This document shows positions 18,145 through 25,733 of a stretch of 64,000 bases of DNA, in pieces; positions within the stretch are counted from its first letter, which is position 1; every line of letters begins with the position of its first letter. The notes beneath the pieces are model-generated. The model did not search any database. It was not told where the DNA came from and saw only the letters and a program-made list of their open reading frames with translations. Source of the stretch: Haladaptatus litoreus (GTDB taxonomy: Archaea; Halobacteriota; Halobacteria; Halobacteriales; Haladaptataceae); the NCBI RefSeq assembly GCF_900156425.1, contig NZ_FTNO01000001.1, forward strand, positions 1,550,001 to 1,614,000, written 5' to 3'. Made by a program: the position numbers and the translations under genes.

Positions 18145-19005
18145 ATGAGAATCCCAATCGGCCAGCGGACTACAGTCGTGTCTGCACTCGTTTTATCGGT
18201 TCTCCTCGCACTCTCGGGAGTAACACCGCTCGCTGGCGGCGTCGGTTCGACTCCGAACGCGAACTCGACTCCGAACGCGAACCCGACCATCGGCGACAGT
18301 TCCGAAGCGAATGGCCAGTTCAATCAATTCGGACAGTTCGGTCAACTCGGCCAGTACAAGGTCTCCATCGACAACGCGACGATTCGAACGTGGGTACTGC
18401 GAAACGCGACGCTACAGAACGCGACGGTAGATACCGTTCGCGTTCGCAGACTCCAAACGGACGATGAAGTCCGTCGAAACGTCACACTGCGCAACGTGGA
18501 TGTCGCCGAGGTTGAAATCGAAGAAGGCGAACTGCGCAACGTGACCGCACAGCGAATCGTCGTCAGAAATCGGTCCATTCTCGACATTCCGGGCGGCGAT
18601 ATCTTCGACCCGGGCGTAAGAGACCGTGTCATCGAGCGTACCGTCCTCGCCGACGTGACCGTAGAAGGCGCGAATCTCGACACGCTGGTCGTACAAAATA
18701 TGACCGTCCGAAATGCGGACGTGCCGGAACGTTCCGCCGAGTCGCCAGTTCCACCTGCCGCGACAGACCCCTCATCAACACCGCGCCCAGACGTCGTAAT
18801 TCAAAACGGAACCGCGGAATCGGCAATCGTTCGAAACGCGACCGCCGGGGAGTGGTCGGCGGAGGAAATCAATAGAGGCAGCGAAGGACAGGAAAACGCG
18901 ACGAGTTCGCCCGGAAACGGCTCCGATAACGGGAATGATTCCGGCAACGGGAACGACTCCAACACCCGAAACGACTCCAACACCCGAAACGACTCTGACA
19001 ACTAA
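18145..19005 (+). CDS. Secreted repeat-rich hypothetical protein
   Basis: 286 residues with a clear signal sequence (VVSALVLSVLLALSGVTPLA, about residues 11-30). The mature part is built of short degenerate repeats alternating hydrophobic beta strands with Asn-Ala/Val-Thr turns, for example NATIRTWVLRNATLQNATV, NVTLRNVDVAEVEI and NMTVRNADV. This is the look of a right-handed beta-helix or adhesin-like stack. Many Asn-X-Thr sites make it a good AglB substrate. The C-terminus is a low-complexity Asn/Asp/Ser/Gly tail with an 18-nt tandem DNA repeat near 18955-18998. No enzyme motif was seen; function unknown. Confidence 0.75.
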   Translation: MRIPIGQRTTVVSALVLSVLLALSGVTPLAGGVGSTPNANSTPNANPTIGDSSEANGQFNQFGQFGQLGQYKVSIDNATIRTWVLRNATLQNATVDTVRVRRLQTDDEVRRNVTLRNVDVAEVEIEEGELRNVTAQRIVVRNRSILDIPGGDIFDPGVRDRVIERTVLADVTVEGANLDTLVVQNMTVRNADVPERSAESPVPPAATDPSSTPRPDVVIQNGTAESAIVRNATAGEWSAEEINRGSEGQENATSSPGNGSDNGNDSGNGNDSNTRNDSNTRNDSDN

Positions 19006-19631
19006 AACAGACTTTTCGTGTCTATTTCTACTGTTTCGGTTTGCGACCCATTCGAAAACGCATCGCCAACCAGTCGAAATCGCGGAATCCAAACGTCCTC
19101 GCCGTCTCGGATTTCGAGCCCCGGAACGACCCCGAAAACCGACCCAAACGTTTGAGATGCGGTTTCGTCTCCATCAGTAGCCGAAATCGTGAGTTCGACG
19201 GCCTCGAAATGCGCGTCGTCCCACGACCCAAGGGAGTTTTCCACGTCGCTTCCGTCAGGATGCAGTTCGACCCGGAACCCCCACGGGGTCATGACGAACG
19301 TTCGTCTTCCATCCCGGTCGCGCACCGACCACCCCGCGTTCTCCGCCCGGTCACAAATCGCGTCGAACTCGCTCGTACAGAGTCCGAGGTGGTCGAAATG
19401 CGACTCTCGTCCGGGTGCGAGCGTGACGTTCGCGTAGCCTCGCTCTGCGTCCTGAAGACGTAGGCGAAAGTCCTCCGGAATCGAGTCGTCTGCATCCAAC
19501 GCGTGAGATTCGCCATCGACGTGGCCGAATCGGTGGTTCAGTGGCAAACCGAACTCCGCAAGTCGTCGCTCCGCACCGCTCACGTCCTGCGTGTTGAAGT
19601 GGAGATGAAAGAGTCTCGTCGGGGTGTGCAT
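19002..19631 (-). CDS. VOC/glyoxalase-fold protein
   Basis: A 209-aa protein with vicinal-oxygen-chelate features: an N-terminal HLHFNTQDVSGAERRLAE, a His in FDHLGLCTSEFDAICDRAE, and TPWGFRVELHPDG, which places a Glu and His as possible metal ligands. A second partial repeat follows (HFEAVELTISA). ATG 19631 is preferred to GTG 19649. It is convergent with the secreted protein gene, overlapping it by 4 nt. It could be a dioxygenase, glyoxalase or resistance protein; the substrate cannot be read from the sequence. Confidence 0.78.
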   Translation of the reverse strand: MHTPTRLFHLHFNTQDVSGAERRLAEFGLPLNHRFGHVDGESHALDADDSIPEDFRLRLQDAERGYANVTLAPGRESHFDHLGLCTSEFDAICDRAENAGWSVRDRDGRRTFVMTPWGFRVELHPDGSDVENSLGSWDDAHFEAVELTISATDGDETASQTFGSVFGVVPGLEIRDGEDVWIPRFRLVGDAFSNGSQTETVEIDTKSLF

Positions 19632-19676
19632 ACCCCGATAGTCGTTCACGTCCGAAAAAACGGTTCGGTTACGGCT

Positions 19677-20591
19677 TTACTCTTCGACGTCTTCCGCTTC
19701 GTCGTCCTCGCCTTCCGCTTCGAGTTCTTCGACGATTTCGTCCTCGTCGATGTCGGCATCTTCGAGTGCTTCTTCGAGGTCGGCACCGCCCATGCCGCCC
19801 ATTCCACCCATACCGCCCATCATGCCACCGGCGGAGCCGTCGATGGTTTCCTGCACGATGACGCGGTCGAGGTCGAGTCGGTCGATAACGTCCTGTGCGA
19901 TCTGCTGTTTCTGGAACATCCACTGCTGGTTCATCGAGAGCTGTGGCGTCGCCTCGATGTACAGTGTCTCCTTTTCGACCGTCTCGGTTTCGCCGTCCTC
20001 GTCCTCTTCCTCGACTTCGTCCGTCTCAATCCACATGTCGAGGTCGGCGTCGATGTACATCGAGAACAGGCCTTTTGCCTTCTCGTCTTGGTCATCGACT
20101 TCTTCGAGCACTTCGTACTCGTATTCGATATCCTCGCCTGCGAGCGGGTGGTTGAAGTCCACACGCGCGCGGCCGCCGATGATGGTTTCGACGTAGCCCT
20201 GCTGGCCGTCAACGTTGACGCGCGCGCCGGGGTATCGGTCGTCTTCCTGAATCTTGTCGGCGCTGACGGTTCGTACTTCTTCGTTGTCGTACTCGCCGAA
20301 CGCGAGTTCGACCGTCACGTCGCCTTCCGCGCCCGCTTCCTTGCCGTAAATGTCCTCTTCGACATCCTCGAAGATGTGACCCGCACCGAGAACGATGGTG
20401 CGCGGGCCGAACTCTCGGCCTTCGGCTTCGACGCCTTCTTCTTCCGCAACCTCTTCGCTGGTCGTGTCCACGAGGTCGCCCTCTTCGACGGTTCGCGCGG
20501 TGTAATCGAGACTGATGAAGTCGCCTTCTTGCAGTCCATCCTGCTGTTCGGTTTCTTCTTCGGTCACTTCTGCTTCTTGTTCGTCACTCAT
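19677..20591 (-). CDS. FKBP-type peptidyl-prolyl isomerase (SlyD-like, long)
   Basis: This 304-aa protein starts at ATG 20591 (MSDEQEAEVTEEE). An acidic N-terminal tail leads to the FKBP domain: GDFISLDYTARTVEEGDLVD, FGPRTIVLGAGHIFEDVEE, then an IF insert and the returning FNHPLAGEDIEYEYEV. A C-terminal domain (about 190-260) is followed by a Gly-Met stretch, GMMGGMGGMGGMGG, and an acidic end. It is a folding helper that isomerises X-Pro bonds. The C-terminal extension is typical of archaeal long FKBPs, and the Gly-Met linker is reminiscent of chaperonin tails. Confidence 0.92.
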   Translation of the reverse strand: MSDEQEAEVTEEETEQQDGLQEGDFISLDYTARTVEEGDLVDTTSEEVAEEEGVEAEGREFGPRTIVLGAGHIFEDVEEDIYGKEAGAEGDVTVELAFGEYDNEEVRTVSADKIQEDDRYPGARVNVDGQQGYVETIIGGRARVDFNHPLAGEDIEYEYEVLEEVDDQDEKAKGLFSMYIDADLDMWIETDEVEEEDEDGETETVEKETLYIEATPQLSMNQQWMFQKQQIAQDVIDRLDLDRVIVQETIDGSAGGMMGGMGGMGGMGGADLEEALEDADIDEDEIVEELEAEGEDDEAEDVEE

Positions 20592-20696
20592 ACACGAAAC
20601 GACACTCGTTCGCCCCTTAAGAATCACGTTTCGCCCGCGAGAGAGTGCATCGTCGAAGAGGGACGTTTACATCCCTCCTTCGTGTAGTTTTCGCCG

Positions 20697-21461
20697 ATGG
20701 ATGCGCCAGAGGCCGTCACGTTCCTCGCCGGGTCGCCGGAGCGACTGCGCTTGCTTACCCATCTCCGCGAGCAGTCCGGTTCCCCGCGGGACGTAGCCGA
20801 CGCGACGGACGTTTCCCGCCGGAGCGTTCAGCGAAATCTCTCGGAGTTCGCAGACCGTGGCTGGGTCGAAAAGAAAAATGGTGTTTACGAACTCACCACC
20901 AGTGGCGAACTCGTCGCGCGAACCCACACAAAATACGTCGAGACGCTCGGTACGATTTCGGCATACGATTCTTTCTATCGACATCTTCCGGATGCAGACC
21001 ACGCACCAGACCCCGGATGGTTGGCCGACGCAACGCTCGTTACTGCCACCGCCGACCAGCCACAGGCCCCGGTGAACCACTACGTGAAGCGACTGCGCGC
21101 GCGAGAAACAGAAACAGTTCGAATACTCGCTCCCGTCCTGAGCAGATTGTATCACGACGCGCACGCGGAACTCGTGCTGTCTGGCGTCGAAACGGAACTA
21201 ATCATGCCCCCGGACCGAATCGAAACCGCTCGGTCTTCCAACCCGCTCGAATTTCGACTCGTCAGTCGCGCCATCGACATCTACGAACACGACGGCCCGA
21301 TTGACTTTGGCCTCACGCTCGGCGACGATTGGGCGTTTGCGGGCGCGTACGACGATGACGGTCAACTCCGTGCACTGCTCGAATACGACGACCCGAATTT
21401 TTTCGACTGGGCTGAAACTCTCTATCAGCAGTATCGAAATCGTTCGTCCCCCATTCGCTGA
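20697..21461 (+). CDS. Winged-helix regulator with C-terminal sensor domain
   Basis: 254 aa. Residues 1-75 form an ArsR-like winged helix (PERLRLLTHLREQSGSPRDV, then VSRRSVQRNLSEFADRGWVE). The remainder resembles the FilR1/DUF1724 sensor domain of archaeal regulators, with a beta-rich end (IDFGLTLGDDWAFAGAYDD). Such proteins sense a small ligand and repress or activate nearby genes. It is divergent from the FKBP gene by about 105 nt, and coaD follows 50 nt downstream. The ligand is unknown. Confidence 0.82.
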   Translation: MDAPEAVTFLAGSPERLRLLTHLREQSGSPRDVADATDVSRRSVQRNLSEFADRGWVEKKNGVYELTTSGELVARTHTKYVETLGTISAYDSFYRHLPDADHAPDPGWLADATLVTATADQPQAPVNHYVKRLRARETETVRILAPVLSRLYHDAHAELVLSGVETELIMPPDRIETARSSNPLEFRLVSRAIDIYEHDGPIDFGLTLGDDWAFAGAYDDDGQLRALLEYDDPNFFDWAETLYQQYRNRSSPIR

Positions 21462-21511
21462 CGGCGGGGAGTTCCGAAGGTGATAAACCACGCGGAACCA
21501 TTCGCCGGTGT

Positions 21512-21991
21512 ATGGACGTGGCGTTGGGTGGGACGTTTGACCCGGTACACGATGGTCACCGGGCGTTGTTCGAGCGAGCGTTCGAACTCGGCGACGTGAC
21601 AGTTGGACTGACGAGCGACGACCTCGCGCCGAAAACGCGCAACGAAGACCGGAACGTTCGGTCGTTCGCGAAGCGAAAGGCCGACCTCGAAGCCGAACTT
21701 CGACCGTTCGCCGACCAGAAAGACCGCGAGTTCGACGTTCGAAAACTCACCGAACCGACCGGTATCGCCACCGAGGAAAAGTTCGACGTTCTCATCGTTT
21801 CCCCCGAAACGAAACACGGCGGCGAGCGAATCAACGAAATCCGGGAAGAGCAGGGATTCGACTCGCTCGAAATCGTCGTCGTCCCGCACGTCGAAGCCGA
21901 GGACGGCGATATAATCTCCAGCACGCGAATCGTCAAGGGCGAAATCGACGAACACGGCAACCTCACCCCGGCCCAGAGCGGACGCGACTGA
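21512..21991 (+). CDS. coaD: Phosphopantetheine adenylyltransferase
   Basis: Transfers AMP from ATP to 4'-phosphopantetheine to form dephospho-CoA. The archaeal type (159 aa) has the nucleotidyltransferase motif GGTFDPVHDGHRALF at residues 6-20 and the second signature ISSTRIVKGEI near the C-terminus. The middle contains VGLTSDDLAPKTRNEDRNV. The start at ATG 21512 puts the first strand at residue 2, as in homologues. Confidence 0.93.
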   Translation: MDVALGGTFDPVHDGHRALFERAFELGDVTVGLTSDDLAPKTRNEDRNVRSFAKRKADLEAELRPFADQKDREFDVRKLTEPTGIATEEKFDVLIVSPETKHGGERINEIREEQGFDSLEIVVVPHVEAEDGDIISSTRIVKGEIDEHGNLTPAQSGRD

Positions 21992-22006
21992 GATTTTCTC
22001 CGCCGT

Positions 22007-22327
22007 CTACCACGACGGCGGTTGTAATCCTGCTTCTTCCAGAATCGTCTTCCACCGCTGTTGAATCGTCAGTCGAGCGACACCAATTGCATCCGCCACC
22101 GCTTGCTGTGAACGCTGGTCACCTTCGATGAGCGACCCGGCGTAGAGGCTGGCCGCCGCGACGGCGCGCTTCGACCGGTCTTCAGGGTCGTCCACGTCGG
22201 AGATCGTCGTGAGAAAGAGATCGGCCGCGCGCGAGCGAGCGCCGGTTTCGAGTTCCAGGCGGTCGGCGGCCTGTTGGAGTTCGGCGAGCCACGCTTCGTT
22301 TTCGACTTGGTCACGTGCCCGATACAC
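22007..22327 (-). CDS. Minimal TFB-like cyclin-repeat protein
   Basis: A 106-aa protein starting at GTG 22327. Residues about 35-106 match the second cyclin-like repeat of archaeal transcription factor B: RSKRAVAAASLYAGSLIEGD, SQQAVADAIGVARLTIQQRW and KTILEEAG. It has no zinc ribbon and no complete first repeat, so it is about a third the size of a true TFB. Such stand-alone proteins occur in haloarchaea. It may modulate pre-initiation complexes or bind DNA through the recognition helix (inference). It is divergent from tRNA-Leu. Confidence 0.72.
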   Translation of the reverse strand: MYRARDQVENEAWLAELQQAADRLELETGARSRAADLFLTTISDVDDPEDRSKRAVAAASLYAGSLIEGDQRSQQAVADAIGVARLTIQQRWKTILEEAGLQPPSW

Positions 22328-22413
22328 GACACGAGGTAGTGCGCCATCCGTTATAAACGCTCGTCCGACGAGAGCGACAGGTTCTTATCGCAGAGTTCGG
22401 AAGTTGATGTTGC

Positions 22414-22498
22414 GTGCGGGTAGCCAAGCTAGGCCAACGGCGCAGCGCTTAGGACGCTGTCCCGTAGGGGTCCGCCGGTTCGAATCCGGTCCCGCACA
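22414..22498 (+). tRNA. tRNA-Leu (anticodon TAG)
   Basis: An 85-nt class II tRNA. The acceptor GTGCGGG pairs with CCCGCAC, with discriminator A and no encoded CCA. The anticodon arm is CAGCG-CTTAGGA-CGCTG with anticodon TAG. A long variable arm follows, and the T arm reads CCGG-TTCGAAT-CCGG. A partial copy of its 3' end lies 103 nt downstream of its own end. Confidence 0.97.
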
Positions 22499-22661
22499 TT
22501 TTGCCACGAGCAATCTCGCGAGTGGTAAAACTGTGCCGAGCAGATTCAAAGTAGACGAGACGCACGCCCGGGAAGCGAAGCGACCCGGAACGTCTTGGCG
22601 TGGTTCGAATCCGGTCCCGCACATTTTACCACGAGCAACTCCACGAGTGGCAAAGTTGGAC
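22499..22661 (+). repeat. tRNA-tail hairpin element after tRNA-Leu
   Basis: Hairpin A (22499-22534) is closed by TTTTGCCAC and GTGGTAAAA. Hairpin B (22543-22611) is closed by GATTCAAA with TTCGAATC and an inner GAGACG/CGTCTT stem. The 3' strand of hairpin B belongs to a 22-nt duplicate of the tRNA-Leu 3' end (22602-22623). A second, diverged copy of hairpin A follows (22624-22661). The same architecture recurs after tRNA-Ser, tRNA-Thr and the tRNA-like gene at 61.4 kb. Confidence 0.75.
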
Positions 22662-22708
22662 TACCTCCGAAAAATATGAAAGGTCATCACTCGCCGCTCA
22701 GCACAACT

Positions 22709-22864
22709 TTAGTGATCGCTGAAACCGTCGATAACGCCGCCGCAGTCCGGGCACGACACCATTTCTGTGCCGGTGCTTTTGTGTCCAGTTGGGTTTCCGT
22801 TGCGAGTTGTCTTCGAGGTACTTCCGCCGAGCAGTTCAGAACTACAGTATGGGCACTCTTGCAT
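22709..22864 (-). CDS. Zinc-ribbon microprotein (51 aa)
   Basis: A frame starting at ATG 22864 and ending at TAA 22709 codes 51 residues: MQECPYCSSELLGG at the start, then a Ser/Thr/Asn-rich loop, then MVSCPDCGGVIDGF. The two CPxC knuckles, about 34 residues apart, indicate one zinc ribbon. Codon use and the paired cysteines argue for a real gene. No partner or function can be inferred; nearest neighbours are the tRNA-Leu element and an RNA-binding protein. Confidence 0.62.
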   Translation of the reverse strand: MQECPYCSSELLGGSTSKTTRNGNPTGHKSTGTEMVSCPDCGGVIDGFSDH

Positions 22865-23012
22865 GATACTCACTCACGTTCGATACGTGGTAACATCCGG
22901 CAACACACGATGTACCTTGATATACTTTGTGCCGAAGAGACGATTCAGTAGGGAATCGTGGCAATCAGTTTGGAACGACGTGAAAGCCAACGAAAATCAA
23001 CAAGGGTCGTCG

Positions 23013-23432
23013 TCAGGCGAGTGCGTCGCGGGCGTTTTCGACCGCGGCGTCTTTCTTCGCGGGATAGGCCTCGACCTTTGCGCGGAGGGTGATTCCCTCG
23101 CCGAGTTCAATCGTGTCGCGGTACGCCGACTGCTTGTCGAGCGAGACGAAAAACGAACAGTTGTCGTCCACGCGCTCGTCCAGTTCGTCGCGTACTTGGT
23201 CGATATCGGCGAGTTCGCGGAGTTTGCCGAGGACGTGGCGCATCTCGTCGGCGTTTTCGACGCGCGCCGAGAGGACGATGATTCTATCGCCGTGGTGTCC
23301 TTCGCTCTTCATTCGGTCGATTTCGACTTCCTCGGGGAGATACGTTTCGAGGGCGGTTTCGACGCGCTGGTCGTCCTCGGTCGCGTAGCAGAACGTCCGC
23401 AGGTCGATGTAGTGGAAGGGAACGCTGGCCAT
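23013..23432 (-). CDS. RNA-binding protein, PF01877/DUF54 family
   Basis: A 139-aa protein with the archaeal RNA-binding (PF01877) pattern: VPFHYIDLRTFCYATEDDQR at the N-terminus, LPEEVEIDRMKSEGHHGD, IIVLSARVENADEMRHVL and SFFVSLDKQSAYRDTIELG. The family has a ribosomal-L5-like alpha/beta fold and is assigned RNA binding on structural grounds. The gene lies 29 nt upstream of a 62-aa protein gene on the same strand, so it may be co-transcribed with it. Confidence 0.85.
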   Translation of the reverse strand: MASVPFHYIDLRTFCYATEDDQRVETALETYLPEEVEIDRMKSEGHHGDRIIVLSARVENADEMRHVLGKLRELADIDQVRDELDERVDDNCSFFVSLDKQSAYRDTIELGEGITLRAKVEAYPAKKDAAVENARDALA

Positions 23433-23461
23433 GATGGATGTACGAGTGGAAAAAAGAAAAG

Positions 23462-23650
23462 TTACTCTTCGTCTTCGACGGCTTCGAGCGAATCCTCGGG
23501 GATGCCCGTTTCCTGTCCGTCCTCGAAGCTAATCGTGTACGTGGCGTCGCCGAACATGCTCTCCATGACCTGCGTGATTTTGCCCTCTTCGCCGTCGTAG
23601 TCGCTGTGCTGGTCGTGCAGGATGACGTGGTCGTCTTCCTCGAAGCTCAT
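23462..23650 (-). CDS. Small SH3-barrel-like protein (62 aa)
   Basis: A 62-residue acidic protein: FEEDDHVILHDQHSDYDGEE, GKITQVMESMFGDATYTISF, then EDGQETGIPEDSLEAVEDEE. The pattern of five short strands with a central GKITQV and final IPEDSLEAVE fits a KOW/SH3-like mini-barrel, similar to DUF1918-type haloarchaeal proteins (recalled, not checked). It lies upstream of the RNA-binding gene on the same strand with 29 nt between. Function unknown. Confidence 0.7.
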   Translation of the reverse strand: MSFEEDDHVILHDQHSDYDGEEGKITQVMESMFGDATYTISFEDGQETGIPEDSLEAVEDEE

Positions 23651-23836
23651 ACCGCCGAATAGCCCGCCCGATGGTAAAAAGCGACCGATTCCGGAGTGTC
23701 GGCGACCGAAGGCTTATTCTGCCTGCCGGAATACCGTGGCACATGATTACACTCGCTCCATCTCCTCTCCCGTCTCGTCGGTTGCATCGTCGGTCGCGCT
23801 CCACAGCACCACGGTCACGACCCCACGCGACCAACG

Positions 23837-24391
23837 ATGACGCTCGATGACCTGTGGTTTCTCGCCACCGAGGCGGAACAGCGCGCCGAGCAGGCCTACC
23901 ACGGACTGACGGACGCCCATACGCAGTTCTTGGAGTTCTCGCGAACCTACGACGTTTCTCGTCGACGGTTTCGGACGCTCGCTCGCAGGGTGTCAGAGAG
24001 CGGCGCACCTTACGGCGCGCATACTGCCGTCTATCGACCGTCAGGCGAACTGCTCCTCGTCTGGCACGAAGGCGTGGATATGTGGGTGCTTCCCGGCGGC
24101 GGCGTCCGCGACGGGGAATCCTTCCGCGAAACGGCAGAGCGGGAGTTGGGCGAAGAGGCGGGAATCGAGGCCGAGTACGAGGGACTGGGAATTGCGACCC
24201 GAACCGCGATACAGTGCGGCGAATATTCGACGTGGGGCGTCCTCCCGGTGTTCGAGGCGAAAGCTGAGACGACCGCGCTGATGGTCAACGACCCCGATGG
24301 CGAGATTACCGATGCGAAGTGGTTCGCGGAACTGCCCGAAAACACCCGCGACCGCGAGCAGTTGTGTGCGTGGCGAGACGACCGATTTTAA
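23837..24391 (+). CDS. Nudix hydrolase
   Basis: 184 aa. A helical N-terminal region of about 55 residues precedes the Nudix fold. The Nudix box is complete: GVRDGESFRETAERELGEEA followed by GI (about residues 92-113), with the REXXEE metal-binding core. It hydrolyses a nucleoside diphosphate linked to another group; the actual substrate is not evident. The ATG 23837 start is used. It is convergent with the following gene, separated by 9 nt. Confidence 0.9.
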   Translation: MTLDDLWFLATEAEQRAEQAYHGLTDAHTQFLEFSRTYDVSRRRFRTLARRVSESGAPYGAHTAVYRPSGELLLVWHEGVDMWVLPGGGVRDGESFRETAERELGEEAGIEAEYEGLGIATRTAIQCGEYSTWGVLPVFEAKAETTALMVNDPDGEITDAKWFAELPENTRDREQLCAWRDDRF

Positions 24392-24400
24392 ATTTTGAAT

Positions 24401-25225
24401 TCATTTTCCGTGCGAAACGCCCTCGCGCGAGTCGGCGTCTATTCGCCGAATCGCACCGCGAGCGTTGCTGGATTCGTAGCCGAAGAACACGTCGTTCGCG
24501 TATGCATCCGCGACTTCCGTGGCGTGAATGAGGTTGTCGATGTCGATGTCAACCGCGTAGAGTTCGATGCTGAACGGAATGTCGAGGGCGTCCTCGAACC
24601 CGGTTGCGATGACTTCCAACCAGTAGGTCGTGGAGTAGGCCATGTCGTACAGCGGGACGACGAACTCGTCTACGTACTCCGAGAGGGCGTCCAAATCCAG
24701 TCCGGCGCGTTCGTAGAGGTGGCCGGGATAGGGGTCGGGATAGAGCGTGAGATAGGTCTTCCCGGGAATGCGTTCCGTCGCGTCGGCGACGAACTCTGTG
24801 ATGACGTTGGCGCGCCATTCCTGCCAGTCGTCGTAGTCGCTTTCTTCGAACTGGGATTCACACTGGTCGCAGTGACAGTACTCCGCGCGCGGGAATCCGA
24901 TGTCGTCCAGTCGAACGTCGGGGTTTGCCTCCGCGGCGTCGGAAATCATCTCTAACAATCCTTCGCGGTAGGATTCACGGGTTGGACAGATGTAGCCCCA
25001 ATCGAAGTACGTTCGCTCGCGGGTCGCCAGTTCGCCCTCGTCGCTCACCGGAACCAGCGAGGGGTCGTTTTCGGCGGCGTTGCTGTCGCCGAAACAAGAA
25101 ATCATGTTCACGCCAGACTCAACCGGTTCGGTCGCGCGTCCCGTCACGTCTTTCATCTCGTAGAAGCCCCATTCGAACTCGGGCCAGTCGAGTTCCTCCG
25201 GATTTCGAGTCACCACGCCGTACAT
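24401..25225 (-). CDS. TIM-barrel glycoside-hydrolase-like protein, possibly 5'-truncated
   Basis: 274 aa from ATG 25225 (MYGVVTRNPEELDWPEFEWG). The frame stays open to a TTG at 25288, inside a 32-nt palindrome. Features suggest a TIM barrel of the glycoside hydrolase/Cys-His-rich type: PTRESYREGLLEMISDAAE, DIGFPRAEYCHCDQCESQF with a CHCxxC cluster, YLTLYPDPYPGHLYERAG and DEFVVPLYDMAYSTTYW. The region just before ATG 25225 (YPDEHNYRI) looks coding, so the protein may start upstream or may have lost its N-terminus. Hydrolase activity is an inference from fold-like motifs only. Confidence 0.65.
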   Translation of the reverse strand: MYGVVTRNPEELDWPEFEWGFYEMKDVTGRATEPVESGVNMISCFGDSNAAENDPSLVPVSDEGELATRERTYFDWGYICPTRESYREGLLEMISDAAEANPDVRLDDIGFPRAEYCHCDQCESQFEESDYDDWQEWRANVITEFVADATERIPGKTYLTLYPDPYPGHLYERAGLDLDALSEYVDEFVVPLYDMAYSTTYWLEVIATGFEDALDIPFSIELYAVDIDIDNLIHATEVADAYANDVFFGYESSNARGAIRRIDADSREGVSHGK

Positions 25226-25263
25226 GATTCGATAGTTGTGTTCGTCCGGGTAATCGGTTTCGG

Positions 25264-25295
25264 ACGCGAGTTGGGTCGGCCGACCCAACTCGCGT
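25264..25295. repeat. 32-nt perfect palindrome at a gene 5' end
   Basis: ACGCGAGTTGGGTCGG is followed immediately by its exact reverse complement, a zero-spacer palindrome. It covers the only upstream alternative start (TTG 25288) of the hydrolase-like gene. It may mark a rearrangement boundary or act as an operator. Confidence 0.7.
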
Positions 25296-25377
25296 TCCTT
25301 TCGACCACCGTCGTCTTTTCAACCACTTTCGAGTGCGCCCGGCATCTTTAGGGGGCTGTAGGTGCTGTTATCTATCC

Positions 25378-25641
25378 ATGCTTCAAACGCTCTTTCGCGT
25401 CGTAAAATCCGGAATTGGACTGCTAACTTCCACTGCTCCCGCACCCTCGGGAGGTAATTCCTTGGACAAACTGAACGTCATCTCCCTGCTCGTGCAGGCC
25501 GGAAACGCATTCCGGAAAGGAGAGCCGATGAAAGGCGCGATTTTAATCGGCGCGGCGACCATCGCGCCGAAAAACCGAAAGCTGTCGTACCTCGTGCAGG
25601 GCGTGGTCACGGCGGACAACATTCGAAAGCGGTTCAAGTAA
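25378..25641 (+). CDS. Small conserved-looking hypothetical protein (87 aa)
   Basis: Starts at ATG 25378: MLQTLFRVVKSGIGLLTSTA. It is basic and moderately hydrophobic, with LDKLNVISLLVQAGNAFRKG, then MKGAILIGAATIAPKNRKLS and VVTADNIRKRFK. Two amphipathic or weakly membrane-associated helices are possible. Its basic charge is unusual for a haloarchaeal protein. A strong hairpin follows at 25660-25692. No family recognised. Confidence 0.6.
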   Translation: MLQTLFRVVKSGIGLLTSTAPAPSGGNSLDKLNVISLLVQAGNAFRKGEPMKGAILIGAATIAPKNRKLSYLVQGVVTADNIRKRFK

Positions 25642-25659
25642 CGTCCGACCGCTAACCGA

Positions 25660-25692
25660 CCGTTCGGTTCGCGCCCACCGCGAACCGAACGG
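25660..25692 (+). terminator. Perfect 14-bp hairpin
   Basis: CCGTTCGGTTCGCG pairs with CGCGAACCGAACGG around a 5-nt CCCAC loop, 19 nt after the stop of the 87-aa gene and 41 nt before the acyl-CoA dehydrogenase start. A terminator or RNA-stabilising role is likely. It lacks a clear T run. Confidence 0.5.
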
Positions 25693-25733
25693 CGATGGGA
25701 AAAGTAAAGGATTGACTGCCCGCATTTTCAGGT

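Noticed and set aside
18940-19000. CRISPR-like or minisatellite array
   Set aside because: Only two to three 18-nt units inside a coding low-complexity tail; no spacers, no cas genes anywhere in the window.
19503-20687. 394-aa plus-strand frame opposite the FKBP gene
   Set aside because: Val/Phe-rich shadow of an acidic GC-rich gene; no start context and no domain, while the FKBP motifs are on the minus strand.
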